A stretch of DNA of 64,000 nucleotides from Nomia melanderi (GCF_051020985.1 NC_135012.1:7132451-7196450), one strand, 5' to 3'; counted from the first letter of the stretch, positions 13,325-23,839 are shown. Made by a program: numbers and translations. The notes: generated by a model from the letters alone, not told the origin.

Positions 13325-14823
13325 ATTCAGGCACAACTGACAAGGGAACTTCAATCACTCGAGAACTTCGATTTATTTCAAACTTTACAGATTGGTAGAG
13401 AACTTCAAAATGAGCATCGAATAATGTATTTTGTTGGTTGAACTTCGATCGTTCAGGATGAAATTAGTTCATGAAAAGAACTGGCTGTTTCTTGTATGCA
13501 TTCACGAATAGAGAATGATTTGACAATCTTTATTCGTCAAGTTTCCACGTGGCATAAGTTTTATAAGTATTACGAAATGGATGTTGCCCCATGATCCGTG
13601 CATTTTATGAAGACATCAATGACGATAAGGTTGGTTTGAGGACGAGTGCTCTTTGCTGTTCGCTTTGATGTTCATCGAAATCATTGGTTGGTCCAGTGTG
13701 GCTTGGTCGGGCATGGTATTTCATTCTCCACTGACCATTCGACGAGTACTCCCTTTTCAAAAGGGTCAATGACTGCTTATCCACCGTTGTAGACGAAAGA
13801 AACCGTGAAATACGTGCTTTGTCGAAATCCCTGCTGCGGTCTCTGCTCATGAGCAAAAAGTATTTTTCCATTGAAGTCGCATCGACTGTACGTACTTCCG
13901 GTTTATAGTCGTAAATACTATCAGCAAACTTGTGTTCCTCCCCTGCGACGTTTTTTCATTTGAATATTCATAAATAACTCCGTTTACGCTTTTTTCCAAT
14001 TCAGACTAGTGAATTATATTTGTTCACTTCTGCTAGAGTAAGTTCATTTATAATTAATGTCCTTGATGTAATAATTGTTATGCTTGGAAATTGAATTATT
14101 CATTTGTTTATGTCATATATATATTTAAAAATTCAGTTTGGAGAAATGAATTAATTTATATGTTCGAATCGTTAACAATTATATTATAAATATCTATGAA
14201 TTCACTTTGTACGTAAATATTTGATTAATTAACCTTATTTGATAGTTCATTTGAAGTACTTATTATATTAATGTATTATTAACGGTTTATCGTGTAGTTT
14301 CTTAACATTCTTTACAGTATTCTATTAGAATTTCTCTTTCTATAGCATAGAATGTGCAATGCAACTGGATAGTTCATAAAATTGCGTTTTATTACGAAAC
14401 ATGGGCCATTATGGGAATTAGTTTTACTGCACAGTGGAATTTATTTCAGTTACGATCCAGATATTAATATAACTTCCTAATGAATAAACACGGTTCAAAG
14501 GGATTCAAGTATGTATAGGATACCATGCAAACCTATGCAACCAAATACACAAATTCATTGAACGACCTTATATTTGCTGGATAAGTCAGTTTTGTGAATA
14601 TCACTGGCGTGGCAACAAAAATTTGTAGTTAACTTTGTTGTTGCAAGAAACTGATTTTTCTTTTAAAATTTGTTATCGTTTATATACTGGAAGTTCGCAC
14701 GGTTTTCTTGTCACTGATAAATTGAACATTTCACTATTTTATCAATATTTTTTTGCAGTAAATTGTGTTTATCCTGTTGGTATGGAAAAAAATTAAATTA
14801 TTTTATTCAAATGAAATTTCCAC
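13325..14823. other. AT-rich intronic DNA, no gene seen
   Basis: A minus-strand open stretch at 13605-13871 has no recognisable domain. Nothing else supported. Confidence 0.4.
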
Positions 14824-15074
14824 TTAACCCTTTGCCGTACAATAACGAGTGAGACTCGCGGTAAAGATTTTTGGAACAATTCAATAGAAGTCCATCTTAT
14901 TTATTGTACATAGATAGAAGTCAAAAATTATTCTGCTCTTCTCAATGCTTTTATCTTCGGAATAAACCTACATTTACAATAGATGGGAAATTTCTTTGTT
15001 TTCTCGCGAATTATTGATAGTAAAATTTGCGAGACGAACATAGTCGGAAAGAAAATTGTACGTCAAGGGGTTAA
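14824..15074. mobile_element. TTAA element, family A, complete
   Basis: 251 bp from TTAACCCTTTGCCGTACAAT to GTACGTCAAGGGGTTAA, so the terminal repeats include ACGTAC/GTAC next to the CCCTTTG block. Subterminal palindrome CGAGT-GAG-ACTCG at 14846-14858. Confidence 0.8.
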
Positions 15075-15136
15075 AGAATAGGAAATTTCATTATATTTCT
15101 TCCAAATTGCCGATAGTAAAGAGTTACACTAAAGGG

Positions 15137-15387
15137 TTAACCCCTTGGCCTATGATTTCTTTCTCAACTCTGATCGATACGGCCACTTTGTCATTAATAG
15201 TTTATTGGAAAAAGAGAAAAATTCTAAGCATATGTTATGCCCATATTTCCTTTTGAGTATAATAGTTGATTACAGAGGAATAATATTTACTTTGCATTCA
15301 AATGAACTGAGTAATATATATATTTGTTGAATCAGGTTGAAAATGTTCACTACGAGACTCACTCGTGGTTGTAGGGCAAGAGGTTAA
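15137..15387. mobile_element. TTAA element, family B, complete
   Basis: 251 bp between TTAA sites, 15137-15140 and 15384-15387. Nearly identical, inverted, to 18964-19210. The right end carries the CACGAG...CTCGT subterminal palindrome and the GTAGGGCAAG block. Confidence 0.85.
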
Positions 15388-15398
15388 GGATCATAAAT

Positions 15399-15505
15399 GT
15401 AGGAGAAAGAGAATTTTATTTGAAACAGTATAATTATTTCATGACAACTCACAATAAAACAATCAACAAATCAAACAACTCACTATTTATACACTCAGAT
15501 GCTCG
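15399..15505 (-). mobile_element. LTR 3' fragment
   Basis: Starts TGTAGGAGAAAGAG, the reverse complement of the end of the LTR at 18583-18953. It matches that LTR for about 107 bp through its TATA region (CTATTTATACACTCAGA). Preceded by TAAA, the complement of the LTR's TTTA target duplication. Confidence 0.8.
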
Positions 15506-15509
15506 TCTC

Positions 15510-15675
15510 ATTCGAATGCAAAGTAAATATTATTACTCTGTAATCAACTATTATACTGAAAAGGAAATATGGGCATAACATATGCTTAGAATTTTTCTCT
15601 TTTATATTATATATTTGTTGAATCATGTTGAAAATCTTCACCACTAGTATCACTCGTTGCAGGAGATGGGGTTAA
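15510..15675. mobile_element. Scrambled family B fragment
   Basis: 15510-15600 is family B sequence in the orientation opposite to 15137-15387. 15605-15675 is in the same orientation and ends GGGGTTAA. A rearranged copy. Confidence 0.6.
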
Positions 15676-16289
15676 AGGTTAACTCGTGCAAATTTTTGTC
15701 CAGTACCTAATAATCACATTTTGGAATAAATCAATATCAAGTTTACAGGCATGTCGAATCAGCCGAAATCAACTCTCCTCCACTCTGTCTGTTTTCTGCC
15801 TTAGCAACTTTATTCCGGTTCTATCCCTCAACGGATTCCCGATGCGAACCTCGTGTCATCGTAGTTCACGAAGGTACTAGGAACGTAGCCAATTTCCTCC
15901 AGCTCATGCTGAATACCTGAGTGCTTCTTTCCCGTTTCTCTTTGTTTCTCGTTCTAGCGCCGAAGCCGCTCGCCTCCGCTCTTTATCCTGTTCCAGTCGT
16001 TGTCCGATTTGAACGATTCCCTCAGTGTCATCGGGATAAGATCTTAGCATTTAAAACAAACGTTGGTTCTCGCGTTCCCTCTAATTTGCATCGAGGAAGG
16101 ACTTCGCATACTTGATTGAAGCGGGAAGGAATACATCCGATTCTCCTTTTAAGACTTCGAATTTACCGTGCTTTTATTATGCTCTCTTCTTATACGTATT
16201 TATATCATTTTCCCGAAACGTTTATAACGATTCGTGTATAAAACGATTTATGACGTGCCACGAAACTTGGCGCGCGATATGAATAATGC
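15676..16289. other. GC-richer island, 15.76-16.14 kb
   Basis: Higher GC than its surroundings, with CCGCTCGCC- and TCGTTGTCCG-like stretches and short open frames on the plus strand. No domain recognised. Confidence 0.4.
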
Positions 16290-16507
16290 TTAACACTGGA
16301 ACTACCACATGGGTCAAAATGACTTATTCCTGATTTCTTCTTTTACGATTATTGAAAACGTACTGATCCGCGAAAAATGATTAACGAAACTAATTCGATA
16401 ATAGCAAAGCCGAGGTACAAGTTAATTGAAATCTTAATAAACGTACACTTATGGTTATTAAAAAGAAGTTTGTAAAAATCCGTTTAAGTGATCGGTTGTA
16501 GCGTTAA
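16290..16507. mobile_element. TTAA element, family J, complete but worn
   Basis: 218 bp. Left end TTAACACTGGAACTACCACA; right end GATCGGTTGTAGCGTTAA. Small palindrome GTCA-AAA-TGAC at 16314-16324. Interior shared with copies at 21394 and 44687 (TTATTCCTGATTTCTTCTT). Confidence 0.75.
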
Positions 16508-16755
16508 CACGTAAGGCTATGGATTTTTCAATCCGATAATTTTGTCGATAGACAAATAAATTCCACTAAGAAGTTAATTTTTGTATAATCAATTTCAACG
16601 TGAAGTATACTGTAAGCGTAACACGAACGTTTCACTGGTTTCAAAATTCACGGTGTCTTATATTGTCGCAAAAGCTAAGTTACAACTGTTTCGTCGAATA
16701 TAATCGTAATAACACAAAACTAAACATTCATGGACATTATATTGATCAGTAAATG

Positions 16756-16935
16756 TTAACACTAGAACTACGGTACCGGTCGAAATAACTGGTTTCTTTC
16801 TGTCGCAATGATTATTACCTTCAAAGCATTGAATATTCGAAATGATCTTAAAAATAAATAGTTTCACTTGAACGCCATAATTGCCATTTCTCCATGACGA
16901 GTATACTCGTGGAAAAACAGTTGACTGGTTAAAGG
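16756..16935. mobile_element. Mosaic of family I (left) and family X (right)
   Basis: Left end TTAACACTAGAACTACGGTA and the family I interior (CATTGAATATTCGAAATGAT) run to about 16885. It then switches to family X, with the perfect 14-bp palindrome ACGAGTATACTCGT (16897-16910) and an ACAGTTGACTGGTTAA end. Confidence 0.6.
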
Positions 16936-17239
16936 TGAACTCAATGCTGCCTCTTAAATTGCTTTCAACCTCAATGTGTCTATTCTCTTCCTTCGAAGCC
17001 TGGGTAATTCTATAGCGAGAGAACCGTTTGTTCATCCCCAATTTACTCTGCATCGTGCTATCATTTACGGGAACACTGCACCCTGTTTTTACCATTGGCC
17101 GTGTCAACGTATTTCATCGAGAATACCACGCGCGTCCCGTCGGGCAAAAACGGGACAGGAACTTGACCGAGTATTTTCTACGACAAAGACCTCGAGGCGA
17201 ATCACCGGCGGAGAACGTCGTTGAACGCGAACGATAAAT

Positions 17240-17662
17240 TAAATCGTATCAATGCTCCTGTAAGCAGTCCCGCAAATATTGTTAACGAAGTTGACAGAGC
17301 AAACGAATGATTCCGGATAAGCAAACACGGAGCAGGGTATCGAGCGAGAAGGAAGTGAATACTGAGCGGAAAAGAAACTCAAATGTGATACATCATACTG
17401 CCCATGGAGCAAACAGCGATTTTCATAAGGCAGTGTGACAAACGGAAGGGTTTTTGATTATCGTAGGGTCACGGTCAGGGATCGAAGAGGTTTTCGAAAT
17501 GACTTCGAAACTGTTATGCATGTTAGATCTAGCGGAAAATTCTGCTCGATAATGTCATCTCAAGTTTCCAGAGATGAGTCATTTTATAGGAATGGAATCC
17601 ATGGATTATCAGCATGACGGTTAGTCATTAGTAACGATGGAAATTATATTTATCAGTATATA
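17240..17662. other. Intronic DNA, no gene seen
   Basis: Moderately GC-rich to about 17400. Open frames on both strands without recognisable motifs. Confidence 0.35.
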
Positions 17663-17855
17663 TTAACTCTAGACATTTCTTTGTTTCGCGATCATTGACA
17701 TCTTCGTAGCATTGAATGTTTAAAATGCTCTTGAAAATAGATAGGTTCACTTATACTATAATGAATGTCTGAAGAAATTGAAAATAATCTGTTGTTACAG
17801 TTTTTATAGGGATTACATATTAACTGCATTGAATACTCGGTAGTTCTAATGTTAA
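17663..17855. mobile_element. TTAA element, family I, complete
   Basis: 193 bp. Interior shared with 25008-25232 (GAAAATAATCTGTTGTTA, ACTATAATGAATGTC). Right end ACTCGGTAGTTCTAATGTTAA. The left end has lost most of the terminal repeat. Confidence 0.7.
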
Positions 17856-17929
17856 TGAACGTATTGAAAATGTATTGTTTTCTTTCCAGTCAAAAATGAT
17901 CAGAACTTCTCGGTAGACTTTATACATCG

Positions 17930-18425
17930 GTTACGATTGAAACAGTTATGGAGAACGGAAATAAAATTGTAACTATTATTCGGTATATTGGTTCTGAGCG
18001 ATATCGATTTTTGTTTGTGTATTTTGGTCCTACATTTAATTCAAAACCGGAGCGTGACAGTTATAGAACCAATATAATATCGACTTTGAAAAACCAGAAC
18101 CAAAACCGACATAAGTGCTGCAACTACGGCAGGATCGGCAAAAAACCTGTCTAAAACTATTCCAAGAGATATAATGCTTGAAGCTTTTTGTGTTGTCGTG
18201 TTATATCTTATTAACAGTATTGGTATATAGTCGCAATCGATTGGTTCAGTCGTTGTATTGTAAAAATGGAGAGTTTCCGTAGCTCGGACGCGATATACCA
18301 AATAACGGTTATAACATTATTTCGGTTCTTCAGAACTGTTTCAAGAACCAGGATCGATATCATAACTGTTTTGAATCTCTGGTCACGATCCAGGAACGAA
18401 ATAATATTGGCGAATAGAGGCTTCG
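17930..18425. other. Unclassified region
   Basis: Contains loosely inverted motifs (CGGTATATTGGTTCTGAGCG near 17981 versus ATATACCAAATAACGG near 18291) suggesting another mobile element, but no clear ends. Confidence 0.25.
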
Positions 18426-18427
18426 GG

Positions 18428-18511
18428 GTATAAGCTGTGTCCCGTAGGAAATTTAATGTGACTGCAATGATGGCGAAACGTAGGGATAAACCTGCAGGAC
18501 ACAGTTTACAG
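18428..18511. repeat. Short imperfect inverted repeat element
   Basis: GTATAAGCTGTGTCCCGTAGG is mirrored about 60 bp later by CCTGCAGGACACAGTTTACA, an imperfect pairing. The left arm recurs at 63281-63301 (TGTAAGCTGTGTCC, TTAGGAA). Confidence 0.45.
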
Positions 18512-18582
18512 TCCGAGAGACCATTCACCATAACATTTCAGGTCGAAAGCATAGAATCTATAATTGGGAATAATATTATTTA

Positions 18583-18953
18583 TGTGGGAATGGATGTATT
18601 TGAGAGTGTGAATAGATATATTGATGAGTGATGAATGTGTGTACAGTAGATGAATGACGCGACTGTCTGTGAGCGCGTTTCGAATGAATGTTCAAAGCAT
18701 TGGAATATTCTAGACTAAATTGATTTTCTCTATATTGATTTTTATGTTAATAATGTTCGTTTTTTATGAATCTAGAATATTCCAAATATACGTGAAGTTT
18801 ATGGTAATGAAAGAATGTTCTAGAAAGTGTGCGAGGAGACAAGAGCGTCTGAGTGTATAAATAGTGTGTGAGTTGTTTGATTTGTCGATAGTTTTATTGT
18901 GAGTTGTCATGAAATAATTTTACTGTTTCAAATAAAGTTCTCTTTCTCCCACA
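18583..18953 (+). mobile_element. Solo LTR, 371 bp
   Basis: Starts TGTGGGA and ends TCCCACA, a perfect 7-bp inverted terminal pair of TG...CA type. It is flanked by TTTA on both sides (18579-18582 and 18954-18957), a 4-bp target duplication. Contains TATAAATA at 18856-18863 and AATAAA at 18931-18936, so R would be short and U5 almost absent. No internal gag-pol and no second LTR in direct orientation, hence solo. The 3' 107 bp recurs inverted at 15399-15505. Superfamily not assigned. Confidence 0.8.
18686..18826 (+). promoter_or_regulatory. Heat-shock-element-like motifs upstream of the LTR TATA box
   Basis: Inverted GAA units: GAATGTTC at 18686-18693; GAATATTC at 18703-18710; GAATATTC at 18775-18782; and a full three-unit GAA-TG-TTC-TA-GAA at 18813-18825. 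These lie 30-170 bp upstream of TATAAATA (18856). HSF binds arrays of nGAAn units in alternating orientation. Function here is inferred. Confidence 0.5.
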
Positions 18954-19210
18954 TTTATGATCATTAACTCCTTGCCCTACAACCACGAGTGTCTCGTGGT
19001 GAACATTTTCAACCTGATTCAACAAATATATATATTACTCAGTTCATTTGAATGCAAAGTAAATATTATTCCTCTGTAATCAACTATTATACTTAAAAGG
19101 AAATATGGGCATAACATATTTAGAATTTTTCTCTTTCTCCAATAAATTATTAATGACAAAATGACCGTATCGATCAGAGTTGAGAAAGAAACCATAGGGC
19201 AAGGGGTTAA
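18842..19210 (-). repeat. Right arm of a 370-bp inverted duplication
   Basis: Reverse complement of 15137-15505 with only scattered mismatches and small indels. Both arms contain the same family B element joined to the same LTR end. Confidence 0.85.
18964..19210. mobile_element. TTAA element, family B, complete
   Basis: 247 bp. Left end TTAACTCCTTGCCCTACAAC followed by the palindrome ACCACGAG-TGT-CTCGTGGT (18982-19000). Right end AGGGCAAGGGGTTAA. Confidence 0.85.
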
Positions 19211-19222
19211 GTCTTCAAGTAT

Positions 19223-19472
19223 TTAACACGTTCGCTACCAGTGTCACACATTTGTGACGGCTGTAATCCTATATTTTATATAAAGAAAATGAAATTAATC
19301 CTATAGATGTAGTTGGTTAAAGTTATAAGCTACGAAATTACATTTAGGGATTCAATGACTCGTTTTAGCCTCATTTGTTTCAATAGTTTGTTTAGAAGAT
19401 TTATTGGATTGAATAAAATATTATAATTGAGAGGATCGCCACTGAAACAAACGCTGGTAGCGTACGTGTTAA
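19223..19472. mobile_element. TTAA element, family C, complete
   Basis: 250 bp. Left end TTAACACGTTCGCTACCAGT; right end ACGCTGGTAGCGTACGTGTTAA, so the terminal repeats pair over about 19 bp. Palindrome GTCACA-CATT-TGTGAC at 19243-19258. Confidence 0.85.
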
Positions 19473-19490
19473 AGTACACAAGCAACGAAT

Positions 19491-19698
19491 TGGATTAATG
19501 GAAAACTAGAATTGTTGATACTTTGTTTCGATTGAATATCCAAATTGGTTTCACTATTTTTGGAAGTGCCATGGTTAAATGATTCAGAAACGTGTAAGCT
19601 GAGGCACAATACTCGATTAATAGAATTTTTAGTTTCGCCTCCTTATCTATACATTAAATGATTTTTAACTAATATCTCAAGATATACATGATTGAATT
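19491..19698 (+). repeat. Dispersed repeat, second copy
   Basis: Matches 8614-8780 in direct orientation, with about 40 bp of extra sequence in the middle. Confidence 0.65.
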
Positions 19699-20149
19699 TT
19701 TCTAACATGCTTCGACGAACTTTTTCTCGAATCTACACGTATCTGGATCGTCAATACAATTAACTTCTCACTTTGATTGTTTATAAAGTGTTTATTAAAT
19801 ACCGTACAATTTGTTTTGAATGTTTATAACCAATTGTGGGTTTTAAATAAAATTCAGTGTTTTACCAGCTAACAGAGTAAGGTAACATTGTTTCGCAACA
19901 GCCTGTCTTTCAGTCTATTTCTATCAGAAAAGAAATATACTACCACTATTTTATTTGGAATAATGTCATCACTGATGTATTGTATAGCAGTCCATTGTTG
20001 TCAGATAATTTATTGTATTTCACAGAAACAAAGATCTTCTTCTACAGTACTATCAGTATGAAACACCTTGCAGCAATTCTTGCGCAATTCCTTTCGACAG
20101 AGATTTAAAATTTAAATCGTTTTGAAATGTATGACTCTATACAATATTA
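19699..20149. other. AT-rich intronic DNA, nothing seen
   Basis: No gene or clear repeat. Confidence 0.4.
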
Positions 20150-20354
20150 TTAACCCCTTGCCCTATGATTTCTGTCTGACCTGTGATCGACCTAGCTACC
20201 TTGTTATTAACAATTCATTGAAAATAAAAGGGAATTCCAGTCTTATTCTACGTCAACGTCCACATTCACACAAATTGAATAATATTTATATTGGGTAAAT
20301 TCTACTCGAAATCTTCATCACGAGTCTAACACAATATTATATGACAAGGGATAA
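20150..20354. mobile_element. TTAA element, family B, diverged
   Basis: Left end TTAACCCCTTGCCCTATGAT. The right end decays to GACAAGGGATAAT. Interior shared with 7424-7666. Confidence 0.7.
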
Positions 20355-20807
20355 TAAACAATTAATGTACATATCCGTGTAAAATAGATAAAAACGAAAT
20401 TCTTCGCACAAGACTTTGCCAAATCTCTGAATTCGTTTCTAGCGTAAGAGGTTAATCTCATATACTTATAATCATCACCTCGACACGTGATTAAAAAGAT
20501 CGAAAAATACATATACGCGCCCACAGCATTCAGAGGTAAAAATTCTCTAAACATATACCTAAAATCAGATCTACTCTCAGACACTTTCCATTAAAGCACG
20601 AGAATGATCGTGACAATATTTGCATTATTCATGTAGCTGGTGAGGTATAAACGTAGATAATAATTTTGATTGACTAGATCGCGTTGGTTGAATGGACAGT
20701 TAGGTCCTCTGGCCTCTAAGAACGTTTTAGCCTCTAGCCACAGAGGATTAATTTTACGACAAGGACACCTTCATAAAAGTAAGTTACCCGGGAGATACAG
20801 TACTCAC

Positions 20808-21027
20808 CGTTGATGTGCAGATTCACATGAATATGTTTAGGCGGATGGGTGCTGACTTGGCACTCGTACTGACCCTCGTCGCTACTATTCACTGGTTTAA
20901 TTTCCAGACGCCAGTTATCTGGATACTGGAACTTTACTGTATACCTTGGGTCTCCTATATACGTTTGTTGCCCCACCGTCAGCAGATTTACCTTCTCCCC
21001 ATTATCTTGTCTGCGTACCCAGGACAC
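20808..21027 (-). CDS. dpr20: dpr-family exon: second half of Ig domain 1 (partial gene)
   Basis: Continuation of the exon at 36721-36962. The acceptor is TTGTTGACAG (ending 21028) and the donor is GTGAGTA (20807-20801). It has 73 codons plus 1 nt, starting in phase 0 and ending in phase 1. Residue 3 is the core Ig tryptophan (VSWVRR). Next come NLLTVGQQTYIGDPRY and VKFQYPDNWRLEI, both Dpr hallmarks. An N-glycosylation site NSS is at residue 47. The DEGQYECQVSTHPP motif carries the second Ig cysteine at residue 56. The exon ends in HVNLHIN, the G strand. With the previous exon this forms one complete V-type Ig domain. No exon for the second Ig domain or membrane anchor was found between 1 and 20807, so the gene continues outside the window. 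The reading frame is intact. Confidence 0.9.
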
Positions 21028-21159
21028 CTGTCAACAAATAGGTTGTATCACAATTACCTGTTTAAATTAGTATTACCATTAAATTGTTATGATTCAGAAT
21101 GAAATATGAAAATGTCGTTTCTAGACAAATGCTAGTAATATCTGGCTAGACGAATGATA

Positions 21160-21397
21160 TCAACCCTTTGTGCTCGAGAGGTGACTCTAGTCGCCATTTC
21201 ACTTGATAAAGTTATAAAGTTGGGTGTTTAACATTAAGTATTGCGTAATGCATCGATGTGTTAAATATTGAATGAAATATCTTCGTTTCTCAGTGTATGC
21301 GTTGTTTCTCGGTAAGTTAGTTTAAAAAATGTTGTGTATATCTCATCAGAAAACGTTGAAGATTTCTAGTGAAGAACTTTCGAGTGCAAAGGGTTAA
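21160..21397. mobile_element. TTAA element, family K, complete
   Basis: 238 bp. Left end TCAACCCTTTGTGCTCGAGA; right end TTTCGAGTGCAAAGGGTTAA. The closing TTAA (21394-21397) also opens the next element. It sits just 133 bp upstream of the dpr exon on the gene's strand, near its splice acceptor. Confidence 0.85.
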
Positions 21398-21818
21398 CAT
21401 TACAGACTACCAGACAGGTTAAACTGTCCCATTCCTGATTTCTTCTTTTTACAATTATTCAAAACAGATGTTTTTCTGAGAATTTATTAAAGAAATTGAT
21501 TCAGGGATACTCGAATTCAATCGTAAATCAATTAACCCCATCGGTGCCGCCATTATGGCGGCATCTGCAGTTTGTCCTCGAAGTCGGTGTCGCATTAATT
21601 GTAGCATTAACGTTAACGTGAAAAATAATCTGTATTTTTATATATTCTAAATTAGCTATAGAAAACTAATTTAAAAAATATAAATTTGCCTCGACAGTGG
21701 GAACTGGTACCAGAAAAATATGACGATCGAGGGTTAAAGTCTCGATAGATGCAATCTCGGAGTATCCATAGAGGAATTTCGAAAAGTCAATGTAATAAGT
21801 CAATGTAAAAGTCAAAAG
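21394..21818. mobile_element. TTAA element, family J, split by a nested insertion
   Basis: Left end TTAACATTACAGACTACCAG, palindrome GACAG-GTTAAA-CTGTC (21413-21428), and the J interior TTCCTGATTTCTTCTT. It is interrupted at 21532 and resumes at 21738 (AGTCTCGATAGATGCAATCT, as in the copy at 44687). The right end is unclear. Confidence 0.7.
21532..21737. mobile_element. Nested TTAA element, family F
   Basis: 206 bp, TTAACCCCATCGG... to ...CGAGGGTTAA. It has the strongest palindrome seen: TGCCGCCAT-T-ATGGCGGCA (9-bp arms, 21545-21563). Inserted into a family J element, so younger than it. Confidence 0.75.
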
Positions 21819-22527
21819 TTAATAAAAACTACAAGTTTGTGGGTTCAGTAGACACGTGTCAAAATCATCCTTGAGAAATTGTTACCTCTAATTTCTAGGA
21901 TCGATTGATCCATCAGCTTTATCAAGATTATTAAAGAAAGAGTATCTGAATGCTTGGAATAAATACAACATTTTGATCCGTTTATTTTTTTGTTGATAAC
22001 CGAGGTAATTTGCAATCGATTATCTTTGATCGGATTATAAGCGAATGCTGTGGCAGTGATTATTCGCTTACTTGATATTAATTTTAAATTAATGGACAGC
22101 TGTCGAAATGAAACGCATGCTACGCTTTTGTTTTGCTAATTAAACGCACATGTGGGATTTAATCTTGAAACGCGAGCGTGGTGGAATCGCACGGTATTCG
22201 TAGCAGGTTGCCTTTAAATTGCATGACGCAATTGTGAACGTGGATGGGGTTAATTTCTGAGTGCGTGTGTAAGGATGGGTAGCCTGTGTACGGTGTGTTT
22301 CAATGACATGCACTATTACTAGGATACATGTCTCATCGAATGTAACAGTTTTCTCAGCTGCTACATTGCAGCGCCAATCATCTTCACAGGCATTGTAAAT
22401 AACTATGCAATTTTTTAAAAATGTTTTAATTGTGTATCAACTGTATTTACGTATAGGAAATATATAATACGTATAGAAATATACGTATAGGAAAAATTCG
22501 TTGAAAATATTGATGTGTATGCTATAT
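21819..22527. other. Intronic DNA, nothing seen
   Basis: No exon or repeat supported. Confidence 0.4.
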
Positions 22528-22747
22528 TTAACACTAGAACTACCGAGCAGTTAAATTATCTTTCTGGAATTTCTCTGGAGAAACTAAATAGTGCAACTAT
22601 TGTGACTTCAGTTGATTGCAATGTAGTTTGCGTGCCGCTAAATCAATGTCTTTAGTGATTTCTTAGAGAAGCATCTGTTAACTTTTGAATAATTGGAAAA
22701 AAATCATGAATAGGTGGTTTTGATCCATTCGGTAGTTCTAGTGTTAA
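22528..22747. mobile_element. TTAA element, family J/I type, complete
   Basis: 220 bp with near-perfect terminal repeats: TTAACACTAGAACTACCGA left and TCGGTAGTTCTAGTGTTAA right. CACTAGAA resembles the CCCTAGAA start of piggyBac itself. Confidence 0.9.
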
Positions 22748-23543
22748 AAATCATCGAAATCAGGGAGATAGTAGTTTACCTACAAGTCGACTTGTCACAA
22801 TGTTACTACTATAATAAGGTTTTAACGCTTTTGTAAGTGACCGTGTGGCAAATACCAGCCATTTTCAAGGCTACACAATCAAATCAGTTTCGGTGACGTA
22901 AAAAATGAAAAAAAAAAATAGTTAAACTGCCGTAATTTCCCTAGTGCCAAACGAGCACTTCAATACCGTTTGTTTTCATTTGCACGGTTTTGTTTTCCAA
23001 TTCTCTCAACGGTAAACCCCCCATTTGTCAACACGTAGTGTATGCTACAAGCCCACAACATTCGCTTTAGGTTTGTAAAAACTTCACTTGCAATATGCTT
23101 TTAAAAAGTAACGTTTATAAAACGATAGGTAAGTCACGCAATCTGCGTTCCATGTATTTACTTTTGCGCAACTATTTGTTAGATTTAAAAGACAGACACA
23201 TGTATATAATTCGAAGTATATCCAGCTGGCGTGTGTTTAATCTAAAGTATAACAATTGATAACAGAAGAATATTACTTAATTTCAAAAGAATCGAGTAAA
23301 ATCTATATTTGCTTAATTCTGTTCGAAATCATCGCCATCAGTCTTATGTATACTACGTTATGCGAAATTATTAGAACACTATTTCAAGAATTGATATCGA
23401 ATTAAAATGTTTAGTAACACGTGTACCTAAATAATAGTAAGAACTATGATATCAAACAATTAATAACTGATTCTAATACCATTTGCCTTTGTTATGATAC
23501 GATAATGTTGTACGAAACGTTTTGAATTTTCATGGTCAACGTG
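22748..23543. other. Intronic DNA with a family B fragment
   Basis: About 23225-23345 resembles the family B interior (GATAACAGAAGAATATTAC, GAATCGAGTAAAATCTATAT) without ends. Otherwise nothing. Confidence 0.4.
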
Positions 23544-23784
23544 TTAACCCTTTGCACTCGAGAGGTGACTCTCAGTCATCGCTTGATTTGATACAGCAAA
23601 ACTATGAAGTTGAATATTTAGTATTTTAAATGAAACTTTGTATTACTGTGTGAAACATTTAAATAGCTTTGTTGCTTAATTTATCTGTGAATTATCGTTA
23701 AATTAGTTTCAAACAATGTCGTCTATATCTCGTCGGAAAATGTTGAATATTTCCAGTGAAAATCTTTCGAGTGCAAAGGGTTAA
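23544..23784. mobile_element. TTAA element, family K, complete
   Basis: 241 bp with near-perfect terminal repeats TTAACCCTTTGCACTCGA and TTTCGAGTGCAAAGGGTTAA. Palindrome GAGAG-GTGA-CTCTC at 23560-23573. Best-preserved K copy. Confidence 0.9.
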
Positions 23785-23839
23785 TAGGCTTTCGGTAAAT
23801 AAAGTGTCAATTAAGAAACCGGCGAATTTATCAATGTGC

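Larger units (their letters stand above)
1..20807 (-). other. Downstream dpr intron (3' end outside window)
   Basis: Everything below the second exon on the minus strand is treated as intron, because the exon ends at a GTGAGTA donor and must be followed by the Ig2 exon. I looked for an Ig2 signature (a second W and a DxGxYxC motif) on the minus strand here and found none. The intron therefore seems to exceed 20.8 kb. Absence of the exon is my reading by eye, not a search result. Confidence 0.6.

Noticed and set aside
13605..13871. 88-codon minus-strand frame
   Set aside because: Considered as the missing Ig2 exon, but it has no Cys-Trp-Cys pattern or DxGxYxC motif.
14824..15675. Regular spacing of similar repeats, considered as a CRISPR-like array
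   Set aside because: They are about 250-bp TTAA elements with terminal inverted repeats in an animal-type genome, not short direct repeats with unique spacers.
16658..17107. 149-codon minus-strand frame
   Set aside because: Crosses a mosaic of family I and X elements; no recognisable domain.
17311..17326. GATAAGCAAACACGG shared with 29115-29129
   Set aside because: An isolated 15-bp match with unrelated flanks; expected by chance at this window size.
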